DNA of 64,000 bases from Vibrio hepatarius (lineage in GTDB: Bacteria > Pseudomonadota > Gammaproteobacteria > Enterobacterales > Vibrionaceae), in assembly GCF_011806575.1 (NCBI RefSeq), contig NZ_JAATOO010000013.1, positions 1 to 64,000 of the forward strand, in the 5' to 3' direction. A program made the position numbers and the translations under genes. Under the pieces are notes generated by a model. That model saw only the letters and a program-made list of their open reading frames with translations, had not been told where the DNA came from and ran no database searches. Shown piece after piece: positions 61,603-64,000 of this stretch. Every line of letters starts with the position of its first letter. Positions within the stretch are counted from its first letter, which is position 1.

Positions 61603-62889
61603 ATGGATAACATAATTAACATGACAGTAGCATTAATAAGTAATCCAGCTATTATAATCGGCTTTGTCGCCTTAATTGGTCATGTCGCTCAAAAAAGTAC
61701 TATTTCTATTGCCGTACAAGGAACCATTAAAGTTATTTTGGGTTTTATCATGCTTCAACAAGGCGCAGGAGTAATCGTTAACACATTAACCCCTTTTAGT
61801 CGTATATTCGAAAAAGCCTTTAACTTAAATGGCATTATTGCTGTCGATGAGCCCATTGCCGCTAGCGTTCAATCAGTCCTAGGTTCTCAAACTACGCTAA
61901 TCTTATTATTTGGCTTTTTACTCAATCTTGTTATTGCACGCTGCTCTCGATTCAAATACATATTTTTAACTGGGCATATGATGTTTCTGTTTGCTGCAAC
62001 TATGGCCATTTTGTTTTCGCAAATGAACCTATCTTTCTGGGAAATAGTATTTTGGGGGGCATTATGTCAAGGTATATCTCAAGTGGCATTCCCTGCTTTT
62101 GCTCAACCATTTGTCCGAAAAATCACAGGGAGTGACAATGTTGCATTTGGTTTCTTTGGTAGTTCAGCAATTTGGTTCTCTAGTTATATTGGTAAGTTCT
62201 TCGGAGATAAGAATTACAGTACGGAAGACATCAAAGTACCTCAACACTTTGACTTTATAAAAGATATGGCAATACTAATGAGTATTACGATGTTTATAGT
62301 CTTTTTAGTTACGGGTTTGTTCGTTGATAGTGAAGAACTAAATAGTATTATAAAAAAAGGACTGTTTGAATTTGCACTGTTCAATTCATTGACCCTCGTT
62401 GTAGGTATTCTTATCCTTCTCCAGGGTGTTCGAATGTTTTTAGCTGAGATTGTACCAGCGTTCAAAGGCATATCTGGCTGGATAGTACCTAATTCAATTC
62501 CAGCCCTTGACGTTCCAATCTTTTTTGCATTCGCTCCGGTTGCCGTTACGTTTGGTTTCATTTCTGCTTTGGCTGGAAGTCTTTTGGTTACTTTTATGGG
62601 GGGGATCCTTCCTGTTGTCGTACTCCCTTCCGTCATTGGTCTCTTTTTTATGGGTGGGGCTGCCGGTGTATTTGGAAATGCTAGCGGGGGAGTTCGTGGT
62701 GCGATCGCCTCTGGATTCATACTAGGGTTTATTTTCAATCTCGTTATCGCATTGGCTTATCCATTAATTGACTTAAGTCAATACGGTATTGCCGGATTAT
62801 GGTTCGCATGTACGGATACAATCATTGTCGTGGCATTAATTAAATTAGTCACCGTTATTGGAGGGGCTCTCCTTGATTTGTTTATTTAA
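61603..62889 (+). CDS. PTS component IIC, ascorbate (UlaA) type
   Basis: A 428-residue permease with about eleven hydrophobic segments, matching the UlaA/SgaT family (AVQGTIKVILGFIMLQQGAG, RFKYIFLTGHMMFLFAATMA, FGNASGGVRGAIASGFILGF). I choose the ATG at 61603 (MDNIINMTVAL), one base after the IIB stop, over an in-frame start at 61585 inside IIB; AAGGA lies nine bases upstream. The sugar is unknown: UlaA-type permeases also serve sugars other than ascorbate. Confidence 0.9.
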   Translation: MDNIINMTVALISNPAIIIGFVALIGHVAQKSTISIAVQGTIKVILGFIMLQQGAGVIVNTLTPFSRIFEKAFNLNGIIAVDEPIAASVQSVLGSQTTLILLFGFLLNLVIARCSRFKYIFLTGHMMFLFAATMAILFSQMNLSFWEIVFWGALCQGISQVAFPAFAQPFVRKITGSDNVAFGFFGSSAIWFSSYIGKFFGDKNYSTEDIKVPQHFDFIKDMAILMSITMFIVFLVTGLFVDSEELNSIIKKGLFEFALFNSLTLVVGILILLQGVRMFLAEIVPAFKGISGWIVPNSIPALDVPIFFAFAPVAVTFGFISALAGSLLVTFMGGILPVVVLPSVIGLFFMGGAAGVFGNASGGVRGAIASGFILGFIFNLVIALAYPLIDLSQYGIAGLWFACTDTIIVVALIKLVTVIGGALLDLFI

Positions 62890-62935
62890 CGATCCTGGTA
62901 AAGCTCGTAGCCTGTGCTGTAGGGAATATTATTCA

Positions 62936-62979
62936 ATCATTAAATAATGCGGATGTATAGCGTTATTTAATGATACATC
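62936..62979 (+). other. Pair of competing hairpins downstream of the IIC gene
   Basis: Stem 1 is ATCATTAAATAA (62936-62947) / TTATTTAATGAT (62963-62974). Stem 2 is GATGTAT (62952-62958) / ATACATC (62973-62979). They share bases 62973-62974 and interleave, so they cannot both form fully. One may terminate the PTS transcript. Confidence 0.4.
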
Positions 62980-63097
62980 TAATCAATATGAAATAAAAAG
63001 TACTGGAGAATTTTGGTTACCTAATATATGGCCCCTCTAGTTACTTTTACTTTCAACTGAATTGAAGATTATAGAATAGCAGTAAATGGAGTAGATC

Positions 63098-64000
63098 ATG
63101 GATAAAGTCAAAACCTTGGTATTTTACGTCATTACAAGCAGTATTATTAGCGCATGTGGTCACGATTCTGACAACAACAAAATTGATGATAAATGGGTGT
63201 TAGTTGCAAGTGAAAGCTTCGATAACGAATTTACAACAGACAATGATGACTGGATTTTAGACACGGGAGGTAAAAATAGTCCTTGGTATATTGATGAGTT
63301 AGATGATTTTGGTGAAGTTTGGCACAAAATTAGCGACCCTCAATTTTCAAAAAATCTAGCGACCTTGAATATCTTTCGAAAACGAATTGAATTTGGAGAT
63401 AGCGGGTGGCTGACTGCAGAAATCGCCGCACAAGACAAAGACGCTGATGGTATACCAGATTCAAATCCCAAGGCTTTTACTGTTGATGTGAATGGAGAAA
63501 AAGCTCTTAAACTTGACGAACCAAGTTGGGATTCTGGTATTTTAATTAGACCAACAAAACCATTACCTTCACGCTACCGCGTTGAAATGACCTTACGGAA
63601 GATAGACTTTGGAGGTAAAAGAGGTGGAAGCTTTAAGTATGACGGGAAATTTAACGGTTATACTGACCCAGACAACTGTAAAACCAATTTTCCTTGGACA
63701 TGGTCTGGATCATTAGAAAGAGAAAAACGCTGTGAATATACACCTGTTAAACAGGAAAATGGCTTTTACTATTTAACTATCCTTGATCATGCTAATCCTT
63801 CACCACAAGATAACGTTGGAATTCATACGCGTCGTAAAGTGATTATAGATGGTTACTTTTCAAATGCTTCTTGGTCTCAAAATCAAGCAGTTTGCAATCC
63901 AAAAACCGGGGAATTATATGGGATGGACAAATCAACCTTTAATACTGTCAATGCCATTTTCCCGACTGACTACAAGAATGATGGTTTTTTCTTTCGAACA
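63098..64000 (+). CDS. Large secreted lipoprotein, 3' partial
   Basis: 301 residues are visible before the window ends. The N-terminus is a lipoprotein signal with lipobox SIISAC (Cys20) followed by an Asp/Asn-rich linker. The body begins WVLVASESFDNEF, and LDEPSWDSGILIRPTKPLPS with YRVEMTLRKIDFGG resembles beta-sandwich (concanavalin-like) carbohydrate-active proteins. GGAG lies six bases upstream of the ATG. Placed behind two PTS sets, it may be a surface glycan-binding or degrading enzyme; this is inference. Confidence 0.65.
   Translation, partial: MDKVKTLVFYVITSSIISACGHDSDNNKIDDKWVLVASESFDNEFTTDNDDWILDTGGKNSPWYIDELDDFGEVWHKISDPQFSKNLATLNIFRKRIEFGDSGWLTAEIAAQDKDADGIPDSNPKAFTVDVNGEKALKLDEPSWDSGILIRPTKPLPSRYRVEMTLRKIDFGGKRGGSFKYDGKFNGYTDPDNCKTNFPWTWSGSLEREKRCEYTPVKQENGFYYLTILDHANPSPQDNVGIHTRRKVIIDGYFSNASWSQNQAVCNPKTGELYGMDKSTFNTVNAIFPTDYKNDGFFFRT

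Noticed and set aside
1..64000. CRISPR arrays, rRNA or tRNA genes
   Set aside because: No regularly spaced direct repeats and no recognisable rRNA or tRNA sequence were seen on either strand.

Overview
The window looks like part of a Vibrio genome, most likely the second chromosome of a species with lateral flagella (V. parahaemolyticus / Harveyi-clade type). The basis is a lateral flagellar gene set with LafK, a MotY-like protein and separate LafT/LafU motor genes, plus Vibrio-type ERIC repeats. I cannot fix the species from the sequence.

1-33.1 kb: one nearly complete lateral flagellar cluster. flgD (5' end outside the window) to flgL and a lafW-like gene run on the plus strand. The lafA-lafU block (flagellin, cap, chaperones, hook-length control, FliL, sigma-28, motor) and the flhA-fliM block (export gate, C-ring) run on the minus strand. 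A motY-like gene, lafK (sigma-54 activator) and fliEFGHIJ run on the plus strand. Two ERIC elements in the same orientation flank the lafA-lafU block. The stator gene lafT has an in-frame TAA at codon 95, so lateral motility is predicted to be lost in this strain unless the stop is suppressed.

33.1-40 kb: accessory DNA. A remnant of an exonuclease/endonuclease/phosphatase-family nuclease is fused to the fliJ end. Next comes a tight three-gene operon of a radical SAM enzyme, a 320-residue exported protein with a hydrophobic/Gly-rich/Cys core, and a two-TM protein; this is the best candidate here for an undescribed peptide or protein modification system. After it lie a decayed IS5-family element and four unrelated cargo genes (HhH protein, methyltransferase, secreted protein, acetyltransferase).

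40.2-44 kb: cysteine catabolism. A YheO-type regulator and L-cysteine desulfidase (cyuA) are divergent from an HAAAP-family amino acid permease. Two perfect palindromes in the shared intergenic region are likely operators.

44.1-49.6 kb: a mobilizable-element segment with a RadC-family protein, an stbABC-like stability operon with direct repeats, a palindrome-rich candidate oriT, a MobC-like protein and a relaxase whose C-terminal part is split over other frames. No integrase is visible.

50-56.4 kb: small accessory genes, including a frameshifted RHS-like gene, a Coa1-like gene interrupted at a T7 run, a DUF2059-like protein with an internal 24-residue duplication, and a three-gene operon matching ntdABC of Bacillus (kanosamine biosynthesis from glucose 6-phosphate).

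56.9-64 kb: a sugar uptake locus with mannose-family PTS IIB/IIC/IID, two tandem SIS-domain proteins, a small lipoprotein, an ascorbate/galactitol-type PTS IIA/IIB/IIC, and a large secreted lipoprotein that runs off the window end.
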